Notes: a model not told the origin generated them from the sequence alone. DNA of 64,000 nt from Cordia subcordata (GCA_028554755.1 JAPTOF010000001.1:34305501-34369500); one strand, 5' to 3'. Positions 24,101 through 38,958 are shown, numbered from the stretch's first letter. Made by a program: numbers and translations.

Positions 24101-27100
24101 GTTTCAGGCTCAGTTTCAGTAGACGTGAGCTCTAGTGAATGTACTGGATACAAAGGAGGAGGAAGAGATCCAGTTTTGGATCTGGTCATCATGGGGTGAG
24201 TGTTATATGGATGGGAAGTTTGACTTGTAGATACATCAGAGGAGACTGGACTATGTTGAGATGATTCAGTAGAGACAGGCTACACATTTGTGGAAGAATT
24301 ATTACTATCATGAAAAGTAGATGGCAAATGATGGAAGAGTAGCATCTGTATGACTAGAAGTTGCAGACTCAATTGAAGTATCAATGACTTGAGGATTAAC
24401 TATTGGATTTGAGTGATTTTGGCTGTCAGATTGAGAAGGAAACTCTGGGAGAGTGGAGACACATGAGGTGGACTGAGATAAGTCCCTTCTGAAGGGGAAA
24501 TCTGCTAAAGAGAGCTGGGGTTGGGATTGAGACAAGGCAGCAAAAGGAAATGTTTGTTCAACAAACTTGACATGCCTTGAAATGTATACTCAATGAGACT
24601 CTAGATCTAAGCATTTATAGCCTTTTGTAGTAGAAGAGTACCCTAGAAAAACACAGGGCTTAGATCTAGTTTCTAACTTATGAGCAAAATATGGTCTAAG
24701 GCATGGGAAGCATCAGCAGCCAAACACTTTTAAGGCACTATAATCAGGCACTTCAGCATATAGACATTCATAAGGTGATTTGTTGGATAAGGTAGGAGTT
24801 GGAAGCCTATTGATGAGAAAATTGGCTGTAGCTAAGGCTTCTAGCCAATATTTTGATGGCATTTTACTGTGATGAAGTAAGGCTAAGGTGGTTTCAATAA
24901 GATGAAAATGTTTTCTCTCCACCTCACCATTTTGCTCAGGGGTATGAGGGCAAGTTGTTTGGTGAATTGTTCCCTGACTTTGGAGATAGGACTAAAACTA
25001 GTGATTGATGTATTCACCACCATTATCAGTCCTAAATATTTGAATTTCTGCTGCAAATTGTGTTTTAACCATAGACTGAAAGCACAAGAAGGCAGTATAG
25101 GCTTCACTTTTGGCTTTTAATGGATAAGTCCATGAAAACTTCGTAAAATCATCCATGAAAATGATATAGTATTTATATTTCATACAAGATTCAATTGGAG
25201 AAGGCCCCCATACATCAGAGTGTACCACAGCAAAAGGGCTAGAAGTTTTTTGTATTGGAGCTAGAAAAGGGCAATTTATGTGCCTTAGTTACAAAGCAAT
25301 CATTACAATGCTCAGAAAAATAACCTAGCCGCTTATTCATACAATTTGAAACAACACTAGAAGACTGTCTAGCAGGGTGGCCCAATCTCAAATGCCATTC
25401 TCTATCTGCAGTGGATTCTGGATTAGTGCAAACACAGTGGAGTGCTGAATCAGAGTTGGAAGTATGAGTGGTGAAGGACTGTGTTGATGTAAGAGTATGC
25501 AACTGGAAAGGAATGGGATAGAGACCTCTTTCACAGGGGCCCTGGAAGAGTACCAAATTGGAGTGATTGTCCAAAATAATCACCCCCTTAGAGTTGAACA
25601 CAATGGTACAATTATTATCTTTGATTAGTTGATAGACTGACAAGAGATTAGATGATAAAGTAGGCACATAAAGCAAATTAGATAGAATAAAATTTGCAGA
25701 TGAAGTTTTAAGAATACCAGATCCAATATTTTGGATAGGAAGTTGAGCTCCATTTCCTACGGCAACTGAGGATGAACCAATATAGACTTGAGGCTGATGA
25801 AGTTGTGCATAGTCAGATGTAACATGACTTGTAGCTCCTGTGCCAAGATACCAGGGTTTAGAAGTAAAAGTGGTTGCAGAATCAGCTGCAAAAACTTGAG
25901 CTGTGAAAGCAATTTGAGTGGGCTTCTCATAGTAGTAGTTGTCTGTGTCAAGCCTATGCCAACATTGTAAAGCATGATGATTAGGCTTGCCACAGATTTG
26001 GCAATACAATTTAGACCCTGGTAGAGCTTGATAAGAAGGATTAGGTGCAAGATTGTTGCCAGCAGCTCTTCCCTGTCCTCTTTGTCCCCTGCCTCTATTA
26101 TTGAATGACCTTCCTCTGCCTCTTTCTCTTTGTGGATTAGTGTTAGTGTATAGGGCAGTTTGAAGGTCAGGAGTGAAGGAATCAGTAAGTTGAAGCTTAT
26201 TGTTAAAAGAGAGATTGATTTCTTCATTGAGAAGAAGACTGGTAAGTTCAGGTACTCCAATAGGTTCTGGCCTGACTCTAATTGTATTTCTTATAGAGTC
26301 AAAGGCTGAAGGCAAGCCCTGAAGAATGTAATAAATAAGATCTTCTTCCTTGAGAGGCTCACTAGCTGCAGCAAGACTATCAGCTATGGCCTTCACTTCA
26401 TCTACATAGGCCTGGACAGTTTTTGATCCTTTGATAATATTCATCAACTTGTGCCTCAGATGATAAATTTGAGATCTGCTACTAGATCGAAATCTCCTTT
26501 CAATAGCATTCCAAATTTCAGAAGAAGTTGAAAGTTGATAAATGTGTGAGTACAGAGAAGAGGTCACAGAAGCATACAAACAGGATTTTAAATACTCATC
26601 AGTAGTTTGCCAAAAAGCATGAGCAAGATTAGGAGTAGAAAAGCCATCTAGTTGTGTGATGCGAGAAGGAGGACATGGCACAAGACCAGTCACATGATTA
26701 AAGAGCTTACAAGCCTTTAAGAATGACTGAAATTGTGTTTTCCAAAACAAATGATTAGTTGTATCCAGTTTGATAGTAACATAAACTGGAAAATGTTGAA
26801 GAAGATGCTTCACAACTGGAGGTAAGGCTTCATCAAATGGTAGAGCCATCGACTTAGGGTTTGTCACAAACTGAGAAGTGAGTTAGGGTTTGTCGTGAAG
26901 TGAGAAGTGATCAAAATTTGATATTTGTGATGAAAATCAAAAAAGTGATCCAACAGATAGATTCGCACCAGGAAGATGTGTACTCTAACACATTTTGAGA
27001 TCTGGATTATGAAATTGAAGAAAATATGAAGAATAAGAGATGTGAACCCTAATAATGAAAATAAGAAAAAACAAAAAATTTAGAAATTCTGTGTTTACAG

Positions 27101-30100
27101 ATGTTTAGATGTACAAGTTGATGATGTTTTGTGCTTCACCCTTAGTTAGAGATCAGAGTTTAGCAGCCATGGAAGCCACGGTTATGGAGCTTCAAGCTTC
27201 AAAGAGAGAGAAAGAGACTTCAAGCTTCAAAGAGAGAGAAAGAGCCAGGTCTTGTTGCTCTGGATGCCACAACAAGATATTTTGAGAATGTGATTATTAT
27301 TCATTTCCTAAAAAGATTTAGTTACAGTAATCAGGTATACATAGACACTGAATACAAGTAGTAATTAGTTATAACTAACTTGTAGAACAATCTGAGTCAT
27401 GAACTCATTTAATGAGTAGATTTTGACTCTACTGCACTGACTACATTACAGTATATTATTAATAAACCTGCAACTATTTCCTATTCTCTAACACCCATCT
27501 TCCTAACTGCTGCAACTTACCATAGCATATTTGGTAAAGAAGAAGAGAATTTGATTTTTCCAGCTGGTGGATGTCTTCATTTAAGAATTTATTTATAGTG
27601 CATATGGATTGAATTTACATTGTAAGATTTAGGACTTGATAAAATAACAAAAATTGGTGTATGATATTGCTGTTATAAGTGGGAAATCTTGTCAGCATTT
27701 TATGATTGCAGCCGAATACTCAGCAGGCTTCATCTCACTAGATGTAGAAAATAGAATCAGAAACAACCCGGATATACTAGACAGACAGAAAAGCATTCGG
27801 CTTCAGCTTCTCCACCCCTTATGCCTGTCTTGCTCAAGAGACAGACCGGTACAAGACAGTGAGAGATGATGGTCAGCTTCTCCACCCCTTATGCCTGTCT
27901 TGCTCAAGAGACAGACCGGTACAAGACAGTGGGAGATGATGGTCTAGTGAATGCATCACAAACAGAAAATTCTCAAAAGGAACAATTATTTTGAGCAACC
28001 ATAGGGTTTTATGAGGAGGAGGTCTTGGCAGTGCCCGGGGCCATGTCCCACTCAGCCGGACGATCAATTTAAGCTCTACCCTCACAACAAGATTGCCCCT
28101 GTATATCAGTTAGCATTTGTGACTGATTTTGTGTGAAGTAACTAGTGCTAATAAAAATTTTCTCAACAATGACGTCTTCTGGAATACCAATGATCAAAAT
28201 GCTAAGCTTGGTTAAAGTTCAATTGTCTAATCTTACATGTCGAATATTTGTTAGTTACTGGGCCAATATAGTTGAACAGTTCTACAGGAAGCCCCTGAAG
28301 AGTCATTGTACTTCCGAATATAGGATAATGGTCTTATCAACAGAAAGAAGAAAAATACATCTGCGACAGATATTTCATAGTAATTAAAGAAAATCATTTA
28401 CAAATATAATTGCTTGTTTACTATATTCTTTAAAAAAAACAAAAACAAAAACAAAAAAAAAAAGAAAGCAAGAGAATTTGATTATCAAATAAAGGGAATG
28501 AACCAGGAGCACCAATGGAAAGACACTTATAAAGTATTTCATGATCTCAAATTACCAAAACATAGTCATACGCGTGTTTATGTGAAAATTCACATAGAAA
28601 CAAAGATTTTCTGCACATACAATTTGTAATTATCTTCCACGAGCTGATCAGAAAAGCTTAAAATTGGGTGACTGGTGTATAAATAATGTTGATTGTGACT
28701 ATGTCAAGATGTACAGAATCTTGCACAACATACAGTTTTCTACTATCAATATATAAAGTTTTATGGTAGATCATAAACTGAAAGATATTGAATAGCAAAT
28801 ATACCCTCCATAAGTTCCCGTCCAAGGGACTAGATTCATAATTGCAATTTACTCAGTAGATTCATTGCGGAAAAATGGGGAACACAGACACTCTAGCTTT
28901 CACATAGGTTTATCATTTATATTCTCCAGCCGTTTTAAGTCAAAGACCCCATAACACTATAGCTAAGTGAAAAGACCATTGAGAAGAAGAAATGCAGATG
29001 AGTCCACCATAAAATTACAGCAGGGTAGGGTGTTTGGGCTTAGACCATTCTGGGATGAAATTCAACAGCTTCCAAATCTTTTCAGAGAAGAGATACCTTA
29101 ATTTTGGCAACATAGTACAGAAGCAGAATCTCCAACTTTCATGTAGAACCAGAATTTAGTAGATGATAAAACATAGTCCATCTTAATTTTATGCACATAT
29201 TAATTAGATAAACGAGATGCAACATTTTATGTCGTATGACCGGCGTAAATGATTTTTTGCATCCATCTCAAAATTAGAATAGAAAGTTATACTTTGAAAG
29301 GTCAATACTTTACATAACAGTGCTCAAACTCCCTTGAATAACACGGATGTAAGATCGAAAATTAGCCGTTTACCTTAAGCGTATTAGCCCTTAATGATAG
29401 ATGCTTGACGTTATGAAGCCCTTGAAGAAGTTCAACTGCAGCTCTCGAGCAACGATCATTTTCAATCCGCAGCAGTTCATCATCGCCTGCTCTTTCTCTC
29501 ATTCTTCTGGTCATAACAATCGCTTCATCTAGCGAGCATAAGTTTTCAACAGCAAAGTCCCTCGACATATAATCAAGTAGATCAAAGTATCTAAGTGCAG
29601 GGGCGTTTATCTCAAGCTTGTATTCGTGCTGTTCAGACCATCGCAGCCTCCTATCGTAAACTTTGAAGGTAAGATTTCTCAACGTGAGAGAGGATATGGC
29701 AAATGTAGCGATGCTGTCATCTCCTTCTCTCTCAACGTACAGAGTCTCCAGCGATGAGCATCCTGATATAAGCTTACCAACACATTCATCCGATCCATAA
29801 ATCACCCTTTCAAAATGCAGGGTTTTAACATTCGGAAGACAAACCACACTTGGGAGGTCGAGACAGATTTTACCATGCAAAACAAGAACCTCTAGTGTCT
29901 CACAAGTGAAAAGACCACAATGCAACAACCGATAGGATTGATCAAGTGAGTATAAGTTAGTCAAACAAAACTCAAGCATTTTAACTTTCAAAGCAAGTGC
30001 AGTGTTTATCCAACTAGCAATATCATACCGCACAAAATACTCATGAATCTCAAGATGAAACTTATCAATGGTTTGTTGATTCAGGGATGCCAAAACCATG

Positions 30101-30357
30101 TTCACAAAATTAGCAAACCTTTCCCTCCCGTATTTCGTCGAGCCCCAGCGGAAGAGATCGGCACGTTCGCTGAAAAAAAGGGTATGGATATTAGTCCAGA
30201 CGAATTCCCACCTTCTTGAGAGCAAGCTGGTGGCCACGGCATCCTTGGTCGGAAGAAATGAGAGAATATGAGAAAGAATCGAATCTGGCAAATGGCTAAT
30301 CCTATCACTAGTACTAGTATCATTAGAAACACGTTGGGTCTTATGGCCGGAAGGCAT
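21159..30357 (-). CDS. F-box/LRR/FBD protein, three exons with a retrotransposon in intron 1
   Basis: Proteins of this family are substrate-binding subunits of SCF ubiquitin ligases. The exons are 30357-29374, 21763-21626 and 21512-21159. All junctions are GT-AG and in phase 0, giving about 491 residues, a normal length. The F-box ([25 protein letters not shown]) is at residues 17-65. Leucine-rich repeats fill the middle (LETLYVE, LRNLTF). Exon 2 continues the repeats ([17 protein letters not shown]). Exon 3 encodes the FBD region ([27 protein letters not shown]). The frame is open for another 25 codons before the chosen ATG, but no ATG is present there. Intron 1 is about 7.6 kb and contains a complete copia element; intron 2 is 113 bases. 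The joined frame shows no lesion, so the gene may still be expressed, though the long intron could reduce or alter splicing. The exon junctions are my inference from family conservation. Confidence 0.8.
22346..22569 (-). repeat. 3' LTR of the copia element
   Basis: 224 bp, from TAACAAGATATTTTGAGAAT to CTATTCTCTAACA on the plus strand. It aligns without gaps to 27270-27493. Confidence 0.93.
22577..26849 (-). pseudogene. Copia gag-pol polyprotein, broken
   Basis: From the ATG at 26849 the frame runs through gag and a [15 protein letters not shown] zinc knuckle. It then enters a protease whose active site reads [10 protein letters not shown] where WYLDTGATSH is expected, and next the GAG-pre-integrase region (HLRLGHP). 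A TAG at 25239-25241 interrupts it. The integrase core follows in pieces ([15 protein letters not shown] at 25228-24998; [15 protein letters not shown] and [10 protein letters not shown] at 24922-24713). Reverse transcriptase is largely open (24192-23428), with [21 protein letters not shown] and YVDDIIITG. RNase H is open in the next frame (23440-22577), with SDWA and SSTEAEYRS. The order protease-integrase-RT-RNase H defines Ty1/copia. At least one stop in integrase and a frame change between RT and RNase H make it non-autonomous. Confidence 0.93.
27270..27493 (-). repeat. 5' LTR of the copia element
   Basis: 224 bp, the partner of 22346-22569. Its inner edge adjoins the primer-binding-like sequence at 27269-27257 (minus strand). 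Confidence 0.93.
27499..29373. other. Remainder of F-box intron 1
   Basis: Intronic DNA between the copia element and exon 1 of the F-box gene. It contains a 70-bp tandem duplication (listed separately). A segment at 28920-28990 resembles the intron-like DNA beside the paralogous remnant at 17100-17150. Short frames here carry no recognisable domain. Confidence 0.5.
27804..27943. repeat. Perfect-length 70-bp tandem duplication
   Basis: CAGCTTCTCCACCCCTTATG through GAGATGATGGT at 27804-27873 is repeated at 27874-27943 with one visible difference (GTGAGAG against GTGGGAG). It lies within intron 1 of the F-box gene. Confidence 0.95.
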
Positions 30358-30432
30358 TCCACCATCAATATTCCGACGACTATGGCCGGAAAGGGATGTT
30401 CCCGGCGATGACAGTTTCCAGAGCGGGTTCAA

Positions 30433-30887
30433 ACACTTTTGATTGAGAAAAAGGGGGGGGGGGGAGGCTATATAAGATCAAAATACATACTTTTCAAAGG
30501 GGTTGAGATATTTTTGATGGAAAAAATTAAGGGGGTTAAAGACGATCAAGATTCTTGGGTTTTGATAAAAATCCTTTTCTGGGGTTTTGATAAAGGGGTT
30601 GTGTGTATATGGGGAAGATGATGAAGGGTTTGAAAGGTGAAAATCTTGTGGGCAATTGAAGATTATCGAAGGAGGGCATTGGGTGATAATGGCTAAGTTT
30701 TCAAAGGATGGATTTGCTTAGCAGATGGGGGATTCGAACAGTTGATTCACTGCTTTTGTATGATCTCTTGAAAGTTACTCTTGAGTAGACCCCGTGCGTT
30801 GACCTCCAGGCCTTCCACTGACCAATAAAAAATCTTTTCTTTTTTTTAAAAAAAAATTTAGAGTACTTTTTTGATTAGCAAAAGAAA

Positions 30888-30919
<32 letters not shown>

Positions 30920-30921
30920 AA

Positions 30922-30962
<41 letters not shown>

Positions 30963-31473
30963 AATTGATTGACAAGGGTCTGACCTATCTAAAGAAACTG
31001 TAAATACTTTTCCAAACTTTTTTGCACAAATTTAATTTAAATTTTACATCTAATTTGATATTCATAAAAATTTGTTCTTACGAGTGTGTTGCTCTCAATG
31101 TAATCAATCTAAGATTCATCCTAGAGCAAATTTCACAAATGGTTCGATGGATGTGTGAAGTGTCCATATTTCACCAAATTTAGGTCTAAAATTATTCTTT
31201 TTTCATTTTTATACTCATTCTATTTGTGTTCGAATTTATTGCATCATATCAATTGCTACTTTATCATGATATTATTTTTGTTTTATGCACTCTATTCCTA
31301 TCCAACGGTTCAATATTACATGTTTAACTTTTTTTTGACAACTTCAATTCATATGTAACCTTAATTTTTGGTTGTTTATAATAATTTTAATTGATGTTAT
31401 GAAAGTATTTGCTTTAAATTAGATTTAATATTTCATGGTTTCAAAAAATAACCAAAAAAAAAAAACAGTGCAT
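30433..31473. other. Upstream region of the F-box gene
   Basis: Begins with a run of ten or more G (near 30459-30468), then AT-rich DNA. The promoter of the minus-strand F-box gene should lie here, but I see no decisive TATA element. No other gene is apparent. Confidence 0.45.
30888..30960. repeat. (AAT)n microsatellite
   Basis: About 24 AAT units interrupted once by ACAAA. It lies roughly 530 bases upstream of the F-box start codon. Confidence 0.95.
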
Positions 31474-31476
31474 TTA

Positions 31477-31911
31477 GAGTGTGTTTAGAGTGCTTATAAG
31501 TTGGTCAAATTTGTTTATAAAAAAATATAAAATTAATTAGTTTGGTAAATTATATTTATAAGTAAGTAAAATTAGCTTATAAGTAATAGAAAAAGCACCT
31601 CTCCCTAACTTTTTTTAGGTACTTTTTGAGTAATAAAAGTTGACCAATTAAAATTATATTTATATCCCTTAAAAATAGAAAAAAAAATATTACTCCTTAA
31701 TTAATAAAAGGTTCTTTTTTGGTCATTTTAACAAATACTATTATTTATAAGCATATATTTTACCAAATGTATCAACAGCTTATAAGCACAATCTATTCAA
31801 ACACTTTTCTATTTATTTGTTATTTACTTATAAGCATCAAAAGCTATTTATAAGCATTATAAGCATTTGATACTTATAAGCAACTTTAAAAAAGCAAAGC
31901 CAAACACCCTC
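31477..31911. mobile_element. Tourist-like MITE (PIF/Harbinger), 435 bp
   Basis: The ends GAGTGTGTTTAGA and (minus strand) GAGGGTGTTTGGC form an imperfect inverted repeat flanked by TTA on both sides (31474-31476 and 31912-31914). The TTA duplication and a GGGTGTTTGG-like terminus are typical of Tourist/PIF-Harbinger MITEs. The interior is full of the word CTTATAAG on both strands. Confidence 0.75.
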
Positions 31912-32202
31912 TTAGATAGATTTTTACTAATTTTTTATCTAACTAATATTAACATCTTATAATTTTGTGAAAATAAAATTATTTAAAATAACAAACAAAA
32001 TGACGATTTTGATTAGTTTGAGTTTTGGATAGTTTGGATAGTCTTAAAATTTGATTATCGCATATTTAGCTATATAATATAATTAATCTTCACATACCAA
32101 ATTATTAAATGCATGAATTCCTTCCACTTTTTCAACCCCAACAAAATATGAAAATTGTAACTTTTTTCATAACTTTATGTGAAATAACCATAACCAAACG
32201 TG

Positions 32203-33321
32203 GTAGATTTAGGGCTTAAACTTTGCAAAAGATGCAATTAAGGACTTGAACTTTAAAAGCTTTAACAGAAGAGCTTGAACTTACGAAAAAGTGAGATTTT
32301 ATATACCGTTAAGTAACAGTATTAATTTTTCTTTTACGTGGAATTTTATTTATTTTTCTTAATATATGGATTTTCTTACGTGACAATCTAACTCCTATGT
32401 GACATATACACACAAAAACTTATAAATTCTAATCTATTATGTATATGAACACATATATAAATTTTGAAAATTTTTTTGATGGCTATGAGAATATAAATTA
32501 ATTTATATTTTTCTTTTGCTCAGAATAATTTTTTTCTATATTTGAAATTTAAAAAAGATAAATTAGTTGTGCATTTTAAGTATTAAAAAAATTTTAAATA
32601 ATTTCCAACAAACCAACAATTAATTGTGCAGCTAAATAAATTTTGTTTGAAGTTTTGACCAATAAATTTGAACGCACAATTAATCTAATTTATTAAATTA
32701 ATACTTAAGTTAATAAAATAAAGTTTTTATTTATCAATTTTTGTTTAATAAGAATAAATATATTAAATTAATTATTGTGCATTAACTTAATATTTAAATG
32801 CACAATAATTTTTTCCAAAAAAATATATTATTGTGTCAGCGTGACACTTCAAAGTTTAAAGTTTTTGTTTATTAATTTTTGTTTAATAAGAAAAAATATA
32901 TTAAAATTTATTTATATTAATTCAAACCTATTAATTTAAATGCACAATTAATTGTTAATTTATTGTAAATCATTTAAATATTTTAGTTTAATACTTAAAA
33001 TTCACAATTAATTTTAAGTTTTTCAATATTTAAAAATTTTTGATTAAGCAAAAGAAAAATTATAGATTCAAAATTTATATACGTTTACATTTACGTAATA
33101 GTGTAGAATTTATAAGTTTGTATGCGTAATATTTAAATTGCTATGTTGAGAAATCCACCTAAGATAAAAAATAAAATAAAATACCACGTAAGCGAAAATT
33201 AGCGCTGTAACTTAACAGTGTATAAAATCTCCCTTTTCCTTAAGTTCAAACCCTTTTATTAAAGTTTTTAAAATTCAAGCCCTTAATTTTATATTTTAGA
33301 AAGTTCAAATCCTAAAATTAC
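32203..33321. mobile_element. Mutator-like long-TIR element, about 1.1 kb
   Basis: Roughly 120-base inverted repeats mark the ends. The left end runs TTTAGGGCTTAAACTTT..GGACTTGAACTTTAAAAGC..GATTTTATATACCGTTAAGTAACAG. The minus-strand right end runs TTTAGGATTTGAACTTT..GGGCTTGAATTTTAAAAAC..GATTTTATACACTGTTAAGTTACAG. There is no coding capacity. I could not settle a target duplication. The 49053-53084 element belongs to the same family. Confidence 0.7.
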
Positions 33322-33474
33322 TGTTTTCCCTTTATAATATGCAATCAAATCAAATATGAACTTGCGCCTCTTTCTTAAAGGGGACTCCTTGCTTCATTAA
33401 ACGAGACTCTTGCTTCATCAAATGGGACACCTCGCTTTATTAACCATGCTGCACGTTTTGATTTTTTGATACTA

Positions 33475-33832
33475 ATGCTTTGTTTGTTGTAATTTTAGTT
33501 TAATATACTTATCCAATTGAAATAAGGTACATAAAATCTCATCATGCATTTTATAAAAATTCAAAATAAAATTAAATTTTTTCTCTTATAAGAAATAAAC
33601 AACCAACCATATCTTATTTTATAAGAAACAAGCAATCATATCCTATTTTATAAACAACAAACAATCTATCTTATTTTATTTTTTACAATTATATAATACA
33701 TAATACATATGCTATTTTATTTTTCAGAACTAAAAATTGAATAATACATGTCATGATTTCCAAATTTCAATAAGATAAATATTTTAAAATAAGATTATTC
33801 CAAACATACTATAAAGCTCGGTGCAACCAAAC
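33475..33832. mobile_element. MITE, family 'GTGTGTTTGGAATGAT', copy 1
   Basis: The right end read on the minus strand is TAGTATGTTTGGAATAATCTTATTTTAAAATATTTATCTTATTG. The left end is a diverged mirror of this (TTTGTTTGTTGTAATTTTAGTTTAATATACTTATCC). The interior carries TTATTTTATAAGAAA words. Copies 2 and 3 lie at 46762-47020 and 63243-63499. Confidence 0.65.
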
Positions 33833-34284
33833 CACTCCAAAAACACCAACTGCGGTCTGCATAATACAATCAAAATAATTTTTAGAACTTTTACAATTTT
33901 ATATATGCCCCTGTCAAATCCGCACCATTGCAATCCCTAGTTAGTAATTAGAACCAATACTAACTTGGTTGCAAGAGAGAAGCCAAAAGCAAAAAGTTTC
34001 TTGAACCAGCAAATGTATTCTTTTTATGGATTTCGCATAATAACAAAATCATCAGCAAAAGAATAAAAATCTAATCAATGCAGCTACAATTGCATTGCAC
34101 ACAGCCCCATCCTCCGCCTTATTAAACACAATTTGGTCGTCTTGCAAAGAGACCATTCTTTTCACCACACATCCCAAACTCCCATAAACGCTTCCGAAGA
34201 AAAAACTCAAGAACTATCAATCTAACACATCAAAAAAAGTGGAATAAAAATGTTGATGCCATACGCGAGTGTATCCGTTTTTCC
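33833..34284. other. 3' flank of the SAHH gene
   Basis: Holds the expected 3' untranslated region of the minus-strand adenosylhomocysteinase gene (34284 downward). No separate gene is seen. Confidence 0.5.
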
Positions 34285-36479
<2,195 letters not shown>

Positions 36480-38958
36480 GTTTGGTGCACTTCTTGGTTT
36501 AGCTTAGTGTAGGGATAGATGTGAAATGTGTGTGTTTCTCACACACACACAGAGAAGGTTTATGAGGGAGGCGAGGGTGGTAGTGAGCAAAGATAGGGGG
36601 CGAAAATGGAGGGATTTAAATTGGTTTTAAGGACTAACCCTTTTAAAAAAATAGGTTTTAATGGGTTGAAATGGACGGTCAGGATTGGATTTGCTGGATC
36701 TAGGATTTGGTAAAACCGTAAAAGCCTAAAAGGGCTGTACCGTTGTATTGGTAGGCGCACGGCGAAGGCACGTGGTAAGATCATGGCTTTCTTTTCCTTT
36801 TTTCATTTGTATATCACCTCCAAAGCTTGTCATACTTTCAGCCAAATTTAATAATTATAAATTATTTTATTATTTTATTATAATATATTCATCGATTCAA
36901 CTCTCATTCATAATATTATATAATATATAATCTATATCTATTTTTATATATACATATATATATATACACACATATATATATATAAGTTGAATTCAAAAGA
37001 GCTCAAAAAAGAGTATCACATCAACACCTATCTATTTGTCAAATTATTATAAATTTTATTTTTAATATTATTACATTATTATAAATATATATATATATAT
37101 TATAGTGTTTAATTACATTTGTATATCACTTTCTAACATTATCACTGCAATGGAATTACAAGATATTTAATTATATTTATGCACCACATATATATATATT
37201 TTTAATAAGTTTAAAGTAATAAAGTCCAAAAAAATTCATTAATTTAATTAATTTATGCATCATATCCTAATTAAAAAATAAAAGTAAAAATAAGAATAAA
37301 AAACACTAGAATTTATTTTTATAGATATTTAAAAATAATAAAAACACACGAAAACCTAAAAATAATAAAAAAAATCACATCTATAAATTTTTAAAAAATT
37401 AAAAACACACTGCTTGTGCAAAATACGGGGTATAAAAGCACTGGTATTATTAATTATTATATCCATTACCATAGAACACACGAAGTCACTCACTTGCTTA
37501 TCATTTTAATTTATTCGCTGAATCTCATGGTGTTTAATTAATTATAGAGTTTAACAGTAGCAATGTGCAAATTACGGTCCCATTATCCGTTAATACAGTG
37601 TTAAAATTAGAAATGAGCATTTATTTGAAACAAATGACAAGTGTTTTGAGTCATTTATAATTGATAATAAAAAATTTACTAGTCAACAAACTAGGGTTAA
37701 ATCTTCAAATTGCTTGAACTTCGAAGATCTACAAGGGAAAAAGAAATGAGAGTGCAAATATGTACAAGTCAAAGGCACAACGACACTCAAGTTTTCAAGA
37801 GATCAGAGCTAAACTTTAAAAATAAAAATAATTTGACTACGAGAGAGTTGTGTGTACCTGAATATAAAGTTAAAATGCATTTTACCAAAATATTAATAAA
37901 AATTAACGATATGATGGCTTGAGGATGAATAAATAATTGGAGCTAATGATGAGGGTTTTCCTTTTTCCTATTTTTTATCTGAGATGATGATGAGGTTAAG
38001 ATGAAGAAAGTGGTCAATTGATGAACTATCTTATGGAGAAAGATAAGATTGCTTAACATCTAAGTGGGTTTTTAGGTAGGTGAGTTTGGTGAAGTGGTTT
38101 AATTTTTTGCGTTCAGAGTTTAATGAGATATGGTGTACAAGGCTTTCCACATTTTCTTTAGAATTTGTTTGGCGTAAATAACTCTTTGAATAATGATATT
38201 AACCAGAAAATATAAGAGGTGGGGAAGGACTTATATTGGATAGGTTAGAATAAAACGTTAATATTTACAACTCTTACTCACACCAGTTGAGAGGATATAT
38301 ACATATGTGTGTGTGCCCGCGCGCCCGTGTGATACCTTTTTACCAGCAACAATTAGGAAAAATAGAATTTCGACTCAATCACATATGAAAGTACAATTAG
38401 AAATTTATTGTGAAATTGGCTTTAGAATGAATTAGATTAAATTGATTATTAACAATATATTTAAATATTCTCATAATATTATGATATTAGAAAACTAAAT
38501 AATAATAAATTAATAATACGATTATAAATAAAATTAAGAAAGTTCACTATCTTAAAATTAATAATACAATATTAAATTGATTATTAACATGAGATTGAAC
38601 GTAATGTTGCTTTCTCATTGTTCTTTTCACTTTTTCCTCGGGTCAAAATCTCAGTATATGGTGTAGTTATTGCAAGCCATACGGGTTGGGCTCAAAGGTT
38701 TACTCATTATAACTTAATTGAGATTTTTAAAGAACTTCTTTTCTTAGAAAAAGTCGTTAAATTGACCTAGAGTTCTCAGAGTTTCGGAGTTACATACCAC
38801 TCAAGTAATAACTCAAACTCAAAGTTTATGAATTTTAAGGGAGAATACTATCACTGAATTACGTTCCCTCGTTTTAAAAAATAAATATTGTGGTAACCTT
38901 ACTTTCTTTTTTAAATAAAAGTCAAAACTTGTTACTTAACTACCCTATAGAAATCGTG
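36480..38958. other. SAHH upstream region and AT-rich spacer
   Basis: The first 150 bases contain the SAHH leader and promoter, including a CA run at 36540-36551 and a TATA-poor TTTAAATC on the minus strand near 36615-36622. From 36840 to 37450 come TA- and CA-rich simple repeats (for example 36947-36982). The rest, up to 38958, shows only short frames, with a GT/GC-rich run at 38304-38332. No gene was recognised. Confidence 0.5.

Larger units (their letters stand above)
22346..27493 (-). mobile_element. Ty1/copia LTR retrotransposon inside the F-box intron
   Basis: Two 224-bp LTRs (22346-22569 and 27270-27493) enclose a gag-pol region on the minus strand. A perfect 5-bp target duplication CCCAT lies at 22341-22345 and 27494-27498. 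The LTRs differ at about 14 positions (roughly 6%). A purine-rich tract (GAGGGGGGC on the minus strand) lies directly before the 3' LTR. A primer-site-like TGGCATCCAGAGC, close to the initiator-Met tRNA complement, follows the 5' LTR. The element has the same orientation as the host gene. Confidence 0.95.

Noticed and set aside
30358..30432. Start of the F-box protein at 30432
   Set aside because: That position is a TTG codon; the first ATG in frame is at 30357, and the F-box still lies close to the N-terminus.
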